From: Lacticaseibacillus songhuajiangensis
GTDB lineage: Bacteria > Bacillota > Bacilli > Lactobacillales > Lactobacillaceae
Reading direction: 5' to 3'
Assembly: GCF_003946025.1 (NCBI RefSeq)
Contig: NZ_RHNR01000014.1
Location: 1 to 47,357, forward strand
Length of the DNA stretch: 47,357 nt
The notes under the pieces were generated by a model. That model searched no databases. It was given only the letters and a program-made list of their open reading frames with translations, and was not told where the DNA came from. Numbering within the stretch: the first letter of the stretch is position 1; each line of letters starts with the position of its first letter. Positions 27,012-35,823 of the stretch are shown piece by piece. The translations under genes and the position numbers were made by a program.

Positions 27012-29789
27012 TTAAATCGCTGGCTTATTACTACTCCGGCGCACAACCCACTTCCGGAATTCTTCAATCAGGAAGACAGGGATTGGAATGCAGATCAGGA
27101 ACAGCCATTCAGCCCAGCCAAGAGGGCCAGTCTGGAAGACGCCCTGAAGCACTGGCGCGTGCATCAGCGCAACCAGAATCAGCACTTCGACAATAATCCC
27201 GGTGTTAATCTTCCAGTTGCGGAACAGACCCAGGCTAAATACAGAGGCCCGGTTAGTCCGGCAGTTCATGACGTTGGCAATCTGGCAGAACACAACGGCC
27301 GCGAGGGTCATCGTGGTTGCTTCGATGTAGATACTGCCACTGCTTGCCAGGGCGACATTTGGCCACCCGTGCATATGATTGACAAAGAAGTAACCGGCGG
27401 TCGAAATGGCACCGCCCATCAGGCCGTACCAGGCAAAGGCCCGCCAGAGGACGTTCTTCGTCAGCAAGTGCGCCTTCCGCGACCGTGGCGCTTCGCTCAT
27501 AATCCCGGGTTCAGCACGTTCAGCACCTAGCCCCAAAGCTGGCAACATGTCGGTCCCCAGGTCGATAGTCAGAATCTGCATAACGGTCAGTGGCAGTGGG
27601 ATCAAACCACGGCTCAGCAGGAAGAGAATGGATGGTACGGCTTCACCAACGTTGGAGTTCAAGATGTAGGTCAAGAACTTCTGAATGTTGTTGTAAACCG
27701 TCCGCCCCTCTTCGATAGCGGCAACGATGGAAGCAAAGTTGTCGTCGGTCAGAATCATGTCGGCGGCATCCTTGGCAACGTCAGTACCGGTGACACCCAT
27801 GGCGACCCCGATATCAGCCTTCTTCAGAGCTGGCGCGTCGTTCACACCGTCACCGGTGGAGGCCACGATTTCGCCCATGTCCTGCAAGGTGGACACAATC
27901 TTGTACTTCTGTTCGGGCGCAACACGGGCAAAAATCAGTTCGTCCTTGAAGGCGGCCTTGAGGTCGTCTTCACTCATGTCGGCCAATTCCATCCCGGTGA
28001 TAACGCGCGCCTTGTTGCTAGACACAATCCCGATCTGGGCGGCCACGTTACTTGCGACCACTGGGCTGTCCCCAGTGACCATGATGATGCGGATGGAAGC
28101 TTCGTGACACTTGCGCACGGCCTCAAAAATTTCGGGACGGGCTGGGTCTGCCATGGCGGCCTGCCCAATCAGCGTCAGGTTAATTTCAACGTTCTTAATG
28201 TTCCAGTCGTTCAAGTCGTCAGGCACCTGGTCAGCGGGCACGTCGCGGTAGGCAACGGCAAGCGTCCGCAGACCAGCCTTCGCGTAGTCGTGTTCAGCAC
28301 GGCCGGCGCGTTCGATATCGTTGTCGACCAGTGGCCGGACGCCATCCTTATCGAGGATGGTGTCACACTGAGTCAGCATGTCGCCCAATGACCCCTTCAC
28401 ACAGATACGGGCACTACCATCAGGCAACTTGTTGATGGTGGTCATTCGCTTCCGGTCGGAATCAAAAGTCAGTTCCTTAAGCCGGGGCATCTGCTTGCCA
28501 AGTTCATCGGCGTCCATACCGGCCTTTTCGGCCATAATAATCATGGCGGCTTCGGTTGGCGTTCCGAGTAGCTTCGGCTTGCCATCATCGCCCTGCTGGA
28601 CACGAGTGTCGTTATCCAGTGCGGAGATTTCTAGAAGCAGTTTCAGTTCTGGCTGCAGGCTCAGATCCACCTTGCGGCCACGGAACTTGATTTCACCATT
28701 AGCAACAAAGCCATTCCCGGTAACACCAAATTCGCGGAACGGCAACCAGATGTGGTTCACCGTCATCGCATTTTGCGTCAGGGTCCCGGTTTTATCAGAA
28801 CAGATGACCGTGGTTTCACCAAGTGTTTCCACGGAGTTCAGTTCCTTCACCAGCGCGTGCTTCTTGGCCATCCGCTGCACCCCTTGGGCCAGCGACAGCG
28901 TTACAGTTGGCAGCAAACCTTCTGGAATGAAGGCCACAATCATCCCCAAAGCAAAGATAAAGGCTTTGGCAACGGGGTAGTGCACGATTGTTACCGCGAG
29001 GACGAAGAACAGAATCCCAATCCCGATGGCAATCATCGACAGCTGCTGGGTCAAACGGTTCAGTTCAATCTGCAGTGGCCCGTCGGCACTTTCTTGGTTC
29101 TGAGTGAGCTTGGCGATTTTACCAAACTCACTGTCCATCCCCGTGCTAATGGCCACGGCCAGTCCGGTCCCGGCACCAACAGTGGTCCCGGCGTAAATCA
29201 GGTTGGCTTCAGCAAACTGCCCCTCGCCGGGGTCGTACTTGACGCTCTTGCTTTCAGGCACGGATTCCCCAGTCAGCGCGGACTGGTCGACCTGCATCGA
29301 GCTGGCTTCCAGCAGCAGCGCGTCGGCAGAGATACTGTCCCCAGCCTGAAGCGCAAAAATATCCCCAGGCACCAGTTCGGTAGTATCAATCTGGACCAGC
29401 TTACCTTCACGCCGAACGTGCACGTAAGTCGGCAGCATCTTCATCAGGGAATCGGTCGCCTTCTGGGCGGCAAATTCCTGCCAGTAACTAAAGACCCCGT
29501 TAATGAGGTTCACACACCAGATGGCAATCCCGAGTTCCGGCATCCCCGCCACAATGGCGATGATCCCGCCGACCCACAGCAGAATTGCCATGAGGCTAGT
29601 AAAGTTCTTGAGAAATGCCAGTAACTGCGACTTCTTCTTGCCCTTCTGAATTTCATTAGGACCGAATTTCTCCAGCCGTGCTTTTGCCTCAGCGGCGGTC
29701 AGGCCATCATTACTGGTCTGAAGGTCGTCGAGAACCGCGTCGTGGCTCAGCTTAGCGAGCTCCTGCGGCGTTTTTGCCAACTTTCCCAT
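27012..29789 (-). CDS. P2-type cation-transporting ATPase (Na,K-ATPase-like branch)
   Basis: A 925-residue P-type ATPase with an N-terminal cation-ATPase domain, actuator motif TGES (SALTGESVPE), phosphorylation site Asp332 in CSDKTGTLTQN, hinge TGDGVNDAPALKKADIGVAMG and about ten membrane helices. M4 reads IPEGLLPTVTLSLA and M6 reads TIDLGTDMLPALGLGAE, both closer to the eukaryotic Na,K/H,K-ATPase branch (VPEGLLATVT, CIDLGTDMVPA) than to typical calcium pumps. Monovalent cation transport is possible but not proven; calcium remains an alternative. ATG 29789 follows GAGGGTG. Monocistronic, with an extended -10 TGtTAAAAT (hexamer 29855-29850) upstream. Confidence 0.88.
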   Translation of the reverse strand: MGKLAKTPQELAKLSHDAVLDDLQTSNDGLTAAEAKARLEKFGPNEIQKGKKKSQLLAFLKNFTSLMAILLWVGGIIAIVAGMPELGIAIWCVNLINGVFSYWQEFAAQKATDSLMKMLPTYVHVRREGKLVQIDTTELVPGDIFALQAGDSISADALLLEASSMQVDQSALTGESVPESKSVKYDPGEGQFAEANLIYAGTTVGAGTGLAVAISTGMDSEFGKIAKLTQNQESADGPLQIELNRLTQQLSMIAIGIGILFFVLAVTIVHYPVAKAFIFALGMIVAFIPEGLLPTVTLSLAQGVQRMAKKHALVKELNSVETLGETTVICSDKTGTLTQNAMTVNHIWLPFREFGVTGNGFVANGEIKFRGRKVDLSLQPELKLLLEISALDNDTRVQQGDDGKPKLLGTPTEAAMIIMAEKAGMDADELGKQMPRLKELTFDSDRKRMTTINKLPDGSARICVKGSLGDMLTQCDTILDKDGVRPLVDNDIERAGRAEHDYAKAGLRTLAVAYRDVPADQVPDDLNDWNIKNVEINLTLIGQAAMADPARPEIFEAVRKCHEASIRIIMVTGDSPVVASNVAAQIGIVSSNKARVITGMELADMSEDDLKAAFKDELIFARVAPEQKYKIVSTLQDMGEIVASTGDGVNDAPALKKADIGVAMGVTGTDVAKDAADMILTDDNFASIVAAIEEGRTVYNNIQKFLTYILNSNVGEAVPSILFLLSRGLIPLPLTVMQILTIDLGTDMLPALGLGAERAEPGIMSEAPRSRKAHLLTKNVLWRAFAWYGLMGGAISTAGYFFVNHMHGWPNVALASSGSIYIEATTMTLAAVVFCQIANVMNCRTNRASVFSLGLFRNWKINTGIIVEVLILVALMHAPVLQGVFQTGPLGWAEWLFLICIPIPVFLIEEFRKWVVRRSSNKPAI

Positions 29790-29849
29790 ACGATTTCACC
29801 CTCAAATTTTCCAGTCCGGCGTTCTGCCGGGCGATTTGTTGATAAGAGT

Positions 29850-29858
29850 ATTTTAACA
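29850..29858 (-). promoter_or_regulatory. Extended -10 of the P-type ATPase gene
   Basis: Minus-strand TGtTAAAAT, 60 bases before the start codon, with no strong -35 at the usual distance. It is the best promoter candidate in the gap. Confidence 0.4.
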
Positions 29859-29943
29859 CCCTTAGCCAAAAGTACAGAACTTTTACGGCTTTTCGGCAAA
29901 ACATTACACCGCTTTCACTGACTAACGGAATTAAGAACGCGTC

Positions 29944-29986
29944 AAAATAGCCCAGACACCGCGGTTGCGGTGACCAGGCTATTTTT
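29944..29986 (-). terminator. Terminator after the ABC exporter operon
   Basis: In the minus direction AAATAGCC-GGTCACCGC pairs with GCGGTG-GGGCTATTT; the stem is followed by TTTTGAC. It ends the two-gene exporter operon 25 bases after its stop. Confidence 0.75.
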
Positions 29987-30011
29987 CAATAACATTCATT
30001 CTTATAAACCG

Positions 30012-31778
30012 CTAATGTTTAGCGTCAAAAACCATCTGGTTGCGGTAAAGACCGGCGTAAAAGCCTTTCTCCGCCAGCAGCTGCGCGTGGGTGCCTTCTT
30101 CGATGATGCGACCGTCGCGGAGCACGTCAATTTTGTCAGCCCCCAACACCGTTTTGAGTCGGTGCGCGATGACAAAACTCGTGCGCCCGGCAATCACGTT
30201 GTCCATTGCTGCTTGAATCTTGGCTTCCGTCACCGTGTCAACGTTGCTCGTGGCCTCATCCATAATCAGTACCTGCGGATTCGTCAGAATCGTGCGGGCA
30301 ATGCTGAGCAGTTGCTTCTGCCCGGCCGACAACTGTGCCTGCTCATCGCTAATTGGCGTGTCGTAACCCTGCGGCAGACTCATGATGAAGTCGTCAATGT
30401 TGGCCTGCTTGGCCGCCGCGCGCACTGCATCCAGCGGCGCATCCGGCTCACCAAAAGCAATATTCTCGCGAATCGTGCCCGTAAACAACTGCGGGTCTTG
30501 GAGCACAATGCCAACTAGGTGTCGCAGTGAGTCTAGGTCAATCTCGCGCACATCAGTCCCATCAATGGTAATGCGGCCGCTGTCCACATCGTAGAAGCGG
30601 TTGAGCAGGTTCATGATGGTGGTCTTACCAGACCCAGTCGGTCCCACCAGCGCCACCATCTCGCCGCGCGCGGCGCTCATGCTGACGCCGTGCAGAATCT
30701 CAGTTCCAGGGTTATAGCTGAAGTGCACGTCTTCAATGCGGACGGCATCGTCAACCGCACTCACCTGCTTGCCGTTAACCGGCCGCAGCTCGTTCGGTTC
30801 ATCGTGCACCTCACTGACCCGCCGCGCACCAGTAATGGCCAGCTGCAACTGGTTGTACAGGCTGGTAACTGCGACCAGCGGCTGAAAGTAGTTCTGCGCG
30901 AACTGGACGTAAACCACGACCAGCGCCAACGCGGCCCCAGTCGCCATGTTGCCCCGTAGCACGAGCCAACTACCGAAGAAGATGACCACGGCCGTCGTCA
31001 GCAGCATCATGCCGTTCATCAGCGGCTGCAAAATGCCGGCGAGAATCTGACCACGCAGGCTGGCTGCGCGCACCTTCTCGTTTTGCTGCTCAAAACCCGC
31101 AATCGAATCCGCCTGCAGTCCGTTCGTGATGATAATCTTCTGTCCGGTAATCTGCTCGTTGATGTAGCCGTTGAGCTTGCCGACCTCTTCTTGCTGGTGG
31201 TCAACCGCCTTGCTAGCACTGCGGATGTTGACCACGGCAATGATCAGCGCCAGTGGTGTCGTCGCCAGCGTCACGAATGCGAGTGGCACGTTCATCCGCA
31301 GCATCACCACCAGCACCCCAATCAGTTGGGCAATACTGTAGATGACCTGCACGAAGGCTTCGTTCATCGCGTTGAAGATGTTATCCAGGTCACTGGTGTA
31401 ACGGGCCAGGATGTCCCCGTCGCTGTGGCTATCAAAATATTGGACGCGCATGTCCTGCATTTTGTTAAACATGCCCGTGCGCATCTCGCCGGTGGCTTTC
31501 CCGCCGACCCAAGACATGAAGAAAGAGGTCGCCGAGTCGCCAATGGCCGACAGAACGTACAGGAGCACCATGATGCTGAGGTCGCCGTAGAACTTGTCCA
31601 GCGTCGCACCAGTTTTCACCACAGCGGTTAAATCCTGCACGGTGTTCGCCAGGTAAGTTGGCGCCAGTTCGTAGGTGACAGTAAACAGGATCACGAACAC
31701 CAGCATTCCCAGGCCTTGCCAAGGGTAGACGTGCAGGTACTGCCAGTAGAAGCGACCTGCTTGCTTAAAATTCTTCAT
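30012..31778 (-). CDS. Heterodimeric ABC multidrug exporter, catalytic-type subunit
   Basis: A 588-residue half transporter with six membrane helices (about 1-330) and a nucleotide-binding domain (about 345-580). Walker A GPTGSGKTT, signature LSAGQKQ, Walker B VLIMDEATSNVD with the catalytic Glu intact and switch His in AHRLKTV. With the upstream gene it forms a pair like LmrCD/BmrCD, exporting drugs or lipids. Its start follows the upstream stop by one base and uses GGAGG inside that gene as SD, so the subunits are made together. Confidence 0.92.
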   Translation of the reverse strand: MKNFKQAGRFYWQYLHVYPWQGLGMLVFVILFTVTYELAPTYLANTVQDLTAVVKTGATLDKFYGDLSIMVLLYVLSAIGDSATSFFMSWVGGKATGEMRTGMFNKMQDMRVQYFDSHSDGDILARYTSDLDNIFNAMNEAFVQVIYSIAQLIGVLVVMLRMNVPLAFVTLATTPLALIIAVVNIRSASKAVDHQQEEVGKLNGYINEQITGQKIIITNGLQADSIAGFEQQNEKVRAASLRGQILAGILQPLMNGMMLLTTAVVIFFGSWLVLRGNMATGAALALVVVYVQFAQNYFQPLVAVTSLYNQLQLAITGARRVSEVHDEPNELRPVNGKQVSAVDDAVRIEDVHFSYNPGTEILHGVSMSAARGEMVALVGPTGSGKTTIMNLLNRFYDVDSGRITIDGTDVREIDLDSLRHLVGIVLQDPQLFTGTIRENIAFGEPDAPLDAVRAAAKQANIDDFIMSLPQGYDTPISDEQAQLSAGQKQLLSIARTILTNPQVLIMDEATSNVDTVTEAKIQAAMDNVIAGRTSFVIAHRLKTVLGADKIDVLRDGRIIEEGTHAQLLAEKGFYAGLYRNQMVFDAKH

Positions 31779-31779
31779 C

Positions 31780-33498
31780 TTAGATGTTCGCCTCCTTTGC
31801 CTTTTGCGTCAGGTAGATTTCCCGATAAACTGGGCTGCTCTTGAGTAGCTCATCATGAGTGCCGTAGCCCACCATTTTGCCGTGATCGAGGACCAAAATG
31901 TGGTCCGCGTTAATAATCGACGCAATCTTCTCGGCCACCACAACCGTCGTGGTCGACTTCAGGTCGCGGTTGAATGCCTCCTGCACCAGGCGCTCACTGC
32001 GCGCATCCAGCGCACTGGTCGAGTCATCCATGATCAGCACGGGTGGCTGCGAGATCACCCCGCGGGTGATGGCGAGCCGCTGCTTTTGCCCACCAGAAAA
32101 GTTAGCGGACCGCTCTGCAACTTCCGCATCAAAACCGCTACTCAAGCGGTTAATAAACTCACTGGCCTGGGCAACGCCAGCCGCCCACTGCATCTCGCTA
32201 ACCGTCGCGTCAGGCTTTCCTTGCCGCAAATTGCCGGCAATCGTGCCGGAGAACAAGGTTGCCCGCTGCATGACCATCGCCACGGTCTCGCGCAAAGTAC
32301 CTGCGCTGAGCGTCCGCACGTCCTGATTGCCCAACTTCACACTGCCAGTCGTGGCGTCGAACAAGCGCGGAATCAGCTGGGCCAGCGTCGTTTTGCCGGA
32401 GCCGGTTGCCCCCACAATACCGAGCATCTGCCCAGGCGCGACCTTGAAACTCAGGTGTTCCAGGGTGGGCTGCTCGTCATTAGGATAAGTGAAGCTGACG
32501 TCGTCGAATTCAATGCTCCCCGGCAGCCGCTGCGCCGGCCCGTCCGGATACTGCATGGACGACTTGTGCGCGAGTACCTCACCGATACGGTGCAGGGAAA
32601 CGAAGGCACGGGTCGCCCCAGTCGAGATGAAGCTGGCGTTGATGATGGACATCAAGACTTGCATCAGATAGCCTACGAAACTCGCAATCGCGGCCAGATA
32701 AGCCGGATGTGCCCCAATGTTGCGCCCAATCACCAGCACGCCCAAGCCAATGGCAAAGTAAGAAATCAGGAAGAAACCAGGCATCATGTAGGAGAAGGTG
32801 TAGCCAATCTTCACGGTGACATCCGCCATTTTGTCAGAGGACGCCGCGAACTTGCGCTCTTCACTCGGCTTTTGCACAAAGGACTTGACCACGCGCACAC
32901 CCATTAAGTTTTCCCGGGCAATATTATTCACGTCGTCGATGTACCCTTGCACTTCACCGAAGTAGTGCGTCATCCGCCGCATGCCGATGATTGCCAAAAT
33001 GACGGTGAACACAATCATGAGTAGTAAAGTCCACCACAGTTGCGGAATCGTCAGTAAAGCCAGCGTCAGTGCCCCGATAAACATAATCGGCACCCGCGCC
33101 ACCATCTGCAAGATGGCCATGACCAGCCCCTGCACCTGGTTAATGTCGTTGGTCATGCGCACCACCAACTTGCTGGCGGCGAACTGCTCAATGTCGGCGA
33201 AAGCGAACGACTGCACCTGCTTGTACATATCCGCCCGTAATTCTGTCGCAATGCCAATCGCAGCACGCGCTGAAAAGACCGTGTTGAGCACCCCAGCAAT
33301 AATCCCGAGCACAGCAAAACCAACGAGCTGAATCCCCAAGTTCAGCACGCGATTTTGCTGGTTAGCGATAATGGCCGCCATCATGTGTTGCAAAAGGCGC
33401 GGCTGCCACAGGGCGGCCGCTGCCATCACAACCGTCGCCAGCAGCGCAATCAGTTCGTTGTGCCACTGTTTCCGGACGTATGGTCCCAAGATTTTCAT
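31780..33498 (-). CDS. Heterodimeric ABC multidrug exporter, degenerate-site subunit
   Basis: A 572-residue half transporter, six membrane helices (about 1-310) then a nucleotide-binding domain. Walker A GATGSGKTT and signature FSGGQKQR are normal, but Walker B reads VLIMDDSTSALD with Asp in place of catalytic Glu, and the H-loop is AEKIASI without the switch His. These changes mark the asymmetric ATP site of heterodimeric exporters. ATG 33498 follows GGAGG. Two TTACAT motifs spaced 15 bases apart lie just upstream (33511-33531) and may be regulator half-sites. Confidence 0.92.
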   Translation of the reverse strand: MKILGPYVRKQWHNELIALLATVVMAAAALWQPRLLQHMMAAIIANQQNRVLNLGIQLVGFAVLGIIAGVLNTVFSARAAIGIATELRADMYKQVQSFAFADIEQFAASKLVVRMTNDINQVQGLVMAILQMVARVPIMFIGALTLALLTIPQLWWTLLLMIVFTVILAIIGMRRMTHYFGEVQGYIDDVNNIARENLMGVRVVKSFVQKPSEERKFAASSDKMADVTVKIGYTFSYMMPGFFLISYFAIGLGVLVIGRNIGAHPAYLAAIASFVGYLMQVLMSIINASFISTGATRAFVSLHRIGEVLAHKSSMQYPDGPAQRLPGSIEFDDVSFTYPNDEQPTLEHLSFKVAPGQMLGIVGATGSGKTTLAQLIPRLFDATTGSVKLGNQDVRTLSAGTLRETVAMVMQRATLFSGTIAGNLRQGKPDATVSEMQWAAGVAQASEFINRLSSGFDAEVAERSANFSGGQKQRLAITRGVISQPPVLIMDDSTSALDARSERLVQEAFNRDLKSTTTVVVAEKIASIINADHILVLDHGKMVGYGTHDELLKSSPVYREIYLTQKAKEANI

Positions 33499-33616
33499 AG
33501 TAAATCCTCCGTAATATGTAATCTTTTTTAATGTAACACAAATCTATAGAGAGGTCGCAACTAATCATCTCTTTGCGCGATTTTTCGGCATTGCTGAGCT
33601 TTTTGCACTGAAAAAT

Positions 33617-33654
33617 CAAAAAAACGCCGCCATTCTAGTCGGAATGACGACGTT
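33617..33654 (-). terminator. Terminator after the trehalose operon
   Basis: In the minus direction AACGTCGTCATTC (33654-33642) pairs with GAATGGCGGCGTT (33635-33623) through two G-U pairs, followed by a T-run. It lies 20 bases after the PTS stop. Confidence 0.8.
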
Positions 33655-33674
33655 CTTAAATAATACAGTCGATA

Positions 33675-35657
33675 TTACTTGTCACCCAGGTGACGCTTCT
33701 TAGGCGCAACCTTGGCTTTGACACTGTCACTGTCCTTGTAACCGAATAGGTAGGTCAAGGTGAATGCAGCGACCAACGTGACAACGGACACAATCCAGAA
33801 GTTCATCAGGTTCTCTGGGTGTGCGGCACTTGCAAAGGATGGGAAGCCGATCAGGCTACCGGTGAAACCAAACATGTTGACACCGAGAATCCCGTTGACC
33901 AAGCCACCGATAGCGGCCCCAATACTGGAGGTGATGAACACGCGCCCGTACTTCAGGTTAACCCCGTACATAGCGGGTTCGGTGATCCCCACGAAGGCGG
34001 AGATAGCAGCAGAGAGGGACAGCCCCTTGAGGTTCTTATTGTTGCGGGTCTTAATCCAAACGGCAAGAGCACCAGCACCCTGAGCAATCATGGTGACGGA
34101 GACAATCCCGTTGAGGACGCTGCTCCCACCAGGAACGGAAAGCTGGGCGGAGATGATTGGAATAACGGCCCAGTGCAGACCGAAGATGACCAGAACTTGG
34201 TAGAACCCACCGATAATCATGCCAGACAGTGCGGCGTTCAAGCTGAGGAGCCACTGCAGTGCCCCGGAAATCCCGGTGGAAATCAGGGTGATGACAGGGC
34301 CAACAATCACGAGCACGGTCATCCCCACGAGGAAGATTTCAACCAGCGGACTGAAGATCATCCGCAGCATCACTGGCATCCACTTCTTAATCCACGGTTC
34401 AACCTTAGATGCCATCCAGGCGGCAAAAATCATCGGGAAGATGGAGTAGGTGTACTGCGGAATGTGAACCGGAATGCCGAAGAAGTTGGAGTTAATGGCC
34501 ATGCCGAGGAATGAGCCGGTCGACTTACCGGACGCGACCACTGCAACGAGCGATGGGTAGATCAGGAAGGCCCCAATAATGGCAACAATCACTGGATTCG
34601 AGCCTAGTTTCTGTGCAGCTGTGAATCCGACCAGAACGGGCAGGAAGTAGAAGGTCGCATCCCCCATCGCGTTAATCAGCATGTAGGTCTGGGAAGTGGT
34701 GGAAACACCGCCCCAAGTGGTCAAGATGGTCATAATCCCCTTGAGCATCCCACTAGCGGCCAGCAGACCGATAACGGGCATCATGGAACCGGTAATGACC
34801 CCAATCAGGCTGGAAGCAGCGCGCTTAGTTTTGCCCCAGATACTTGGGTCTTGCGCAGCTGCAGCGGTTTCCGCCGTAATTTTGGCGGTTTCTTCAGGAT
34901 TTGCGAAGCCAGGGCCGAGTTGCTTGATGGCTTCGTCGTACACGTCACCGACGGTCTGGCCAATCACTACTTGGTACTGGCCACCAGCGCGGGCAACGTC
35001 GATAACGCCAGGAATCTCGCGCACCGCGTCGTCATCCGGAATATCTTCGTCCTTGAGGTAAAAGCGCAGTCGAGTGATGCAGTGAATCAGGCTCTTGGTG
35101 TTTTCGGCGCCGCCGACCTCTTCCAGCACCAAACGTGCAGTCTTAGCGTACTGGTTGGCGTCATGCACGGGCGCTTCGGCGAGTGCCTTGGCGTCCTTCA
35201 TGGTCACCGTTGCGGCCAGTTCGCCGCGGCGCACCTCACCGGGTTCCATGTAGAAGTCAGCCAAGACGTCGTTGGTGTTGGTGATGGCCACAATGATGGT
35301 CGTCTTCTTACCAGCAGCTCTAATGGCTTCCAAATCCATTGACCCGAGCACGTCGCCAGCGTGCACCTGCGCATCCATCTGGGTGTCAATTTCAAAAGGT
35401 TTGCCGCCCATTTCGACGGTATCAATCCCCATGTGAATCAGCAGTTCCGCACCGTCGGTGGTGCGAATCCCAATGGCGTGTTTGGTGTCCGCGAGCAAAA
35501 TAATGCGGCCATCAGCGGGTGCGGCAATCGTCCCGTCCGTTGGGTCAATCCCAAAGCCTTCACCCATCGTTTTCTGGGAAAAGACGGGATCTGGGACATC
35601 TGTAATCGGCATGAGCAATCCGGTTGCCGGAGCGAGCAATTCTTCTTTCTTCGTCAT
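33675..35657 (-). CDS. treP: PTS trehalose-type transporter with IIA-IIB-IIC order
   Basis: A 660-residue PTS enzyme II. The IIA domain is N-terminal (about 1-160; His75 in LLIHMGIDTV), then IIB (about 170-255; Cys193 in IHCITRLRF) and the IIC membrane domain (about 280-650; GITEPAMYGVNLKYGR). Trehalose EII proteins often lack IIA (BC only) or carry it at the C-terminus; here it leads. Trehalose specificity is inferred from operon partners TreR and trehalose-6-phosphate hydrolase. Start ATG 35657 follows GGAGG. A 166-base gap with a long RNA hairpin separates it from the hydrolase gene, which may alter expression. Confidence 0.85.
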   Translation of the reverse strand: MTKKEELLAPATGLLMPITDVPDPVFSQKTMGEGFGIDPTDGTIAAPADGRIILLADTKHAIGIRTTDGAELLIHMGIDTVEMGGKPFEIDTQMDAQVHAGDVLGSMDLEAIRAAGKKTTIIVAITNTNDVLADFYMEPGEVRRGELAATVTMKDAKALAEAPVHDANQYAKTARLVLEEVGGAENTKSLIHCITRLRFYLKDEDIPDDDAVREIPGVIDVARAGGQYQVVIGQTVGDVYDEAIKQLGPGFANPEETAKITAETAAAAQDPSIWGKTKRAASSLIGVITGSMMPVIGLLAASGMLKGIMTILTTWGGVSTTSQTYMLINAMGDATFYFLPVLVGFTAAQKLGSNPVIVAIIGAFLIYPSLVAVVASGKSTGSFLGMAINSNFFGIPVHIPQYTYSIFPMIFAAWMASKVEPWIKKWMPVMLRMIFSPLVEIFLVGMTVLVIVGPVITLISTGISGALQWLLSLNAALSGMIIGGFYQVLVIFGLHWAVIPIISAQLSVPGGSSVLNGIVSVTMIAQGAGALAVWIKTRNNKNLKGLSLSAAISAFVGITEPAMYGVNLKYGRVFITSSIGAAIGGLVNGILGVNMFGFTGSLIGFPSFASAAHPENLMNFWIVSVVTLVAAFTLTYLFGYKDSDSVKAKVAPKKRHLGDK

Positions 35658-35680
35658 AATCTGTTCCTCCTAATTCAGTG

Positions 35681-35812
35681 TGCGCAGCGGGGCGTTTAGA
35701 CTTTGAGCATTTGCATAGCTACGGAATTGGCGCGCTTTTTGCGCCAGTTTCGTAGCTGGGCAAAGCGCAGAAGTCTGCCCCGCAGAGCCTGTCTATCAAG
35801 TGCGCAGCGGGG
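35681..35812 (-). promoter_or_regulatory. Long imperfect RNA hairpin between treA and treP
   Basis: Bases 35688-35694 pair with 35777-35783, and further in AGACTT/AAGTCT, TTTGC/GCAAA, AGCTACG/CGTAGCT and GGCGC/GCGCC stack to a seven-base loop. The hairpin is flanked by direct copies of GTGCGCAGCGGGG at 35681-35693 and 35800-35812; either copy can pair with the GCCCCGC arm (35777-35783), giving two exclusive stems. There is no T-run, so it is not a simple terminator. Confidence 0.6.
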
Positions 35813-35823
35813 TAATGTCCGTC

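Noticed and set aside
28752..29624. 290-codon plus-strand ORF within the P-type ATPase
   Set aside because: It is antisense to conserved ATPase motifs with His/Gln/Gly-rich composition typical of shadow frames.
31855..32907. 350-codon plus-strand ORF within the ABC exporter subunit
   Set aside because: It mirrors the ATP-binding and membrane domains in reverse; it has no SD or recognisable domain.
33819..34514. 231-codon plus-strand ORF within the PTS gene
   Set aside because: Asn/Asp/His-rich antisense frame of the IIC domain, no support as a gene.
35681..35812. Short 13-bp direct repeats as a CRISPR or attachment site
   Set aside because: Only two copies 119 bases apart with a hairpin between; no cas genes or integrase are present.
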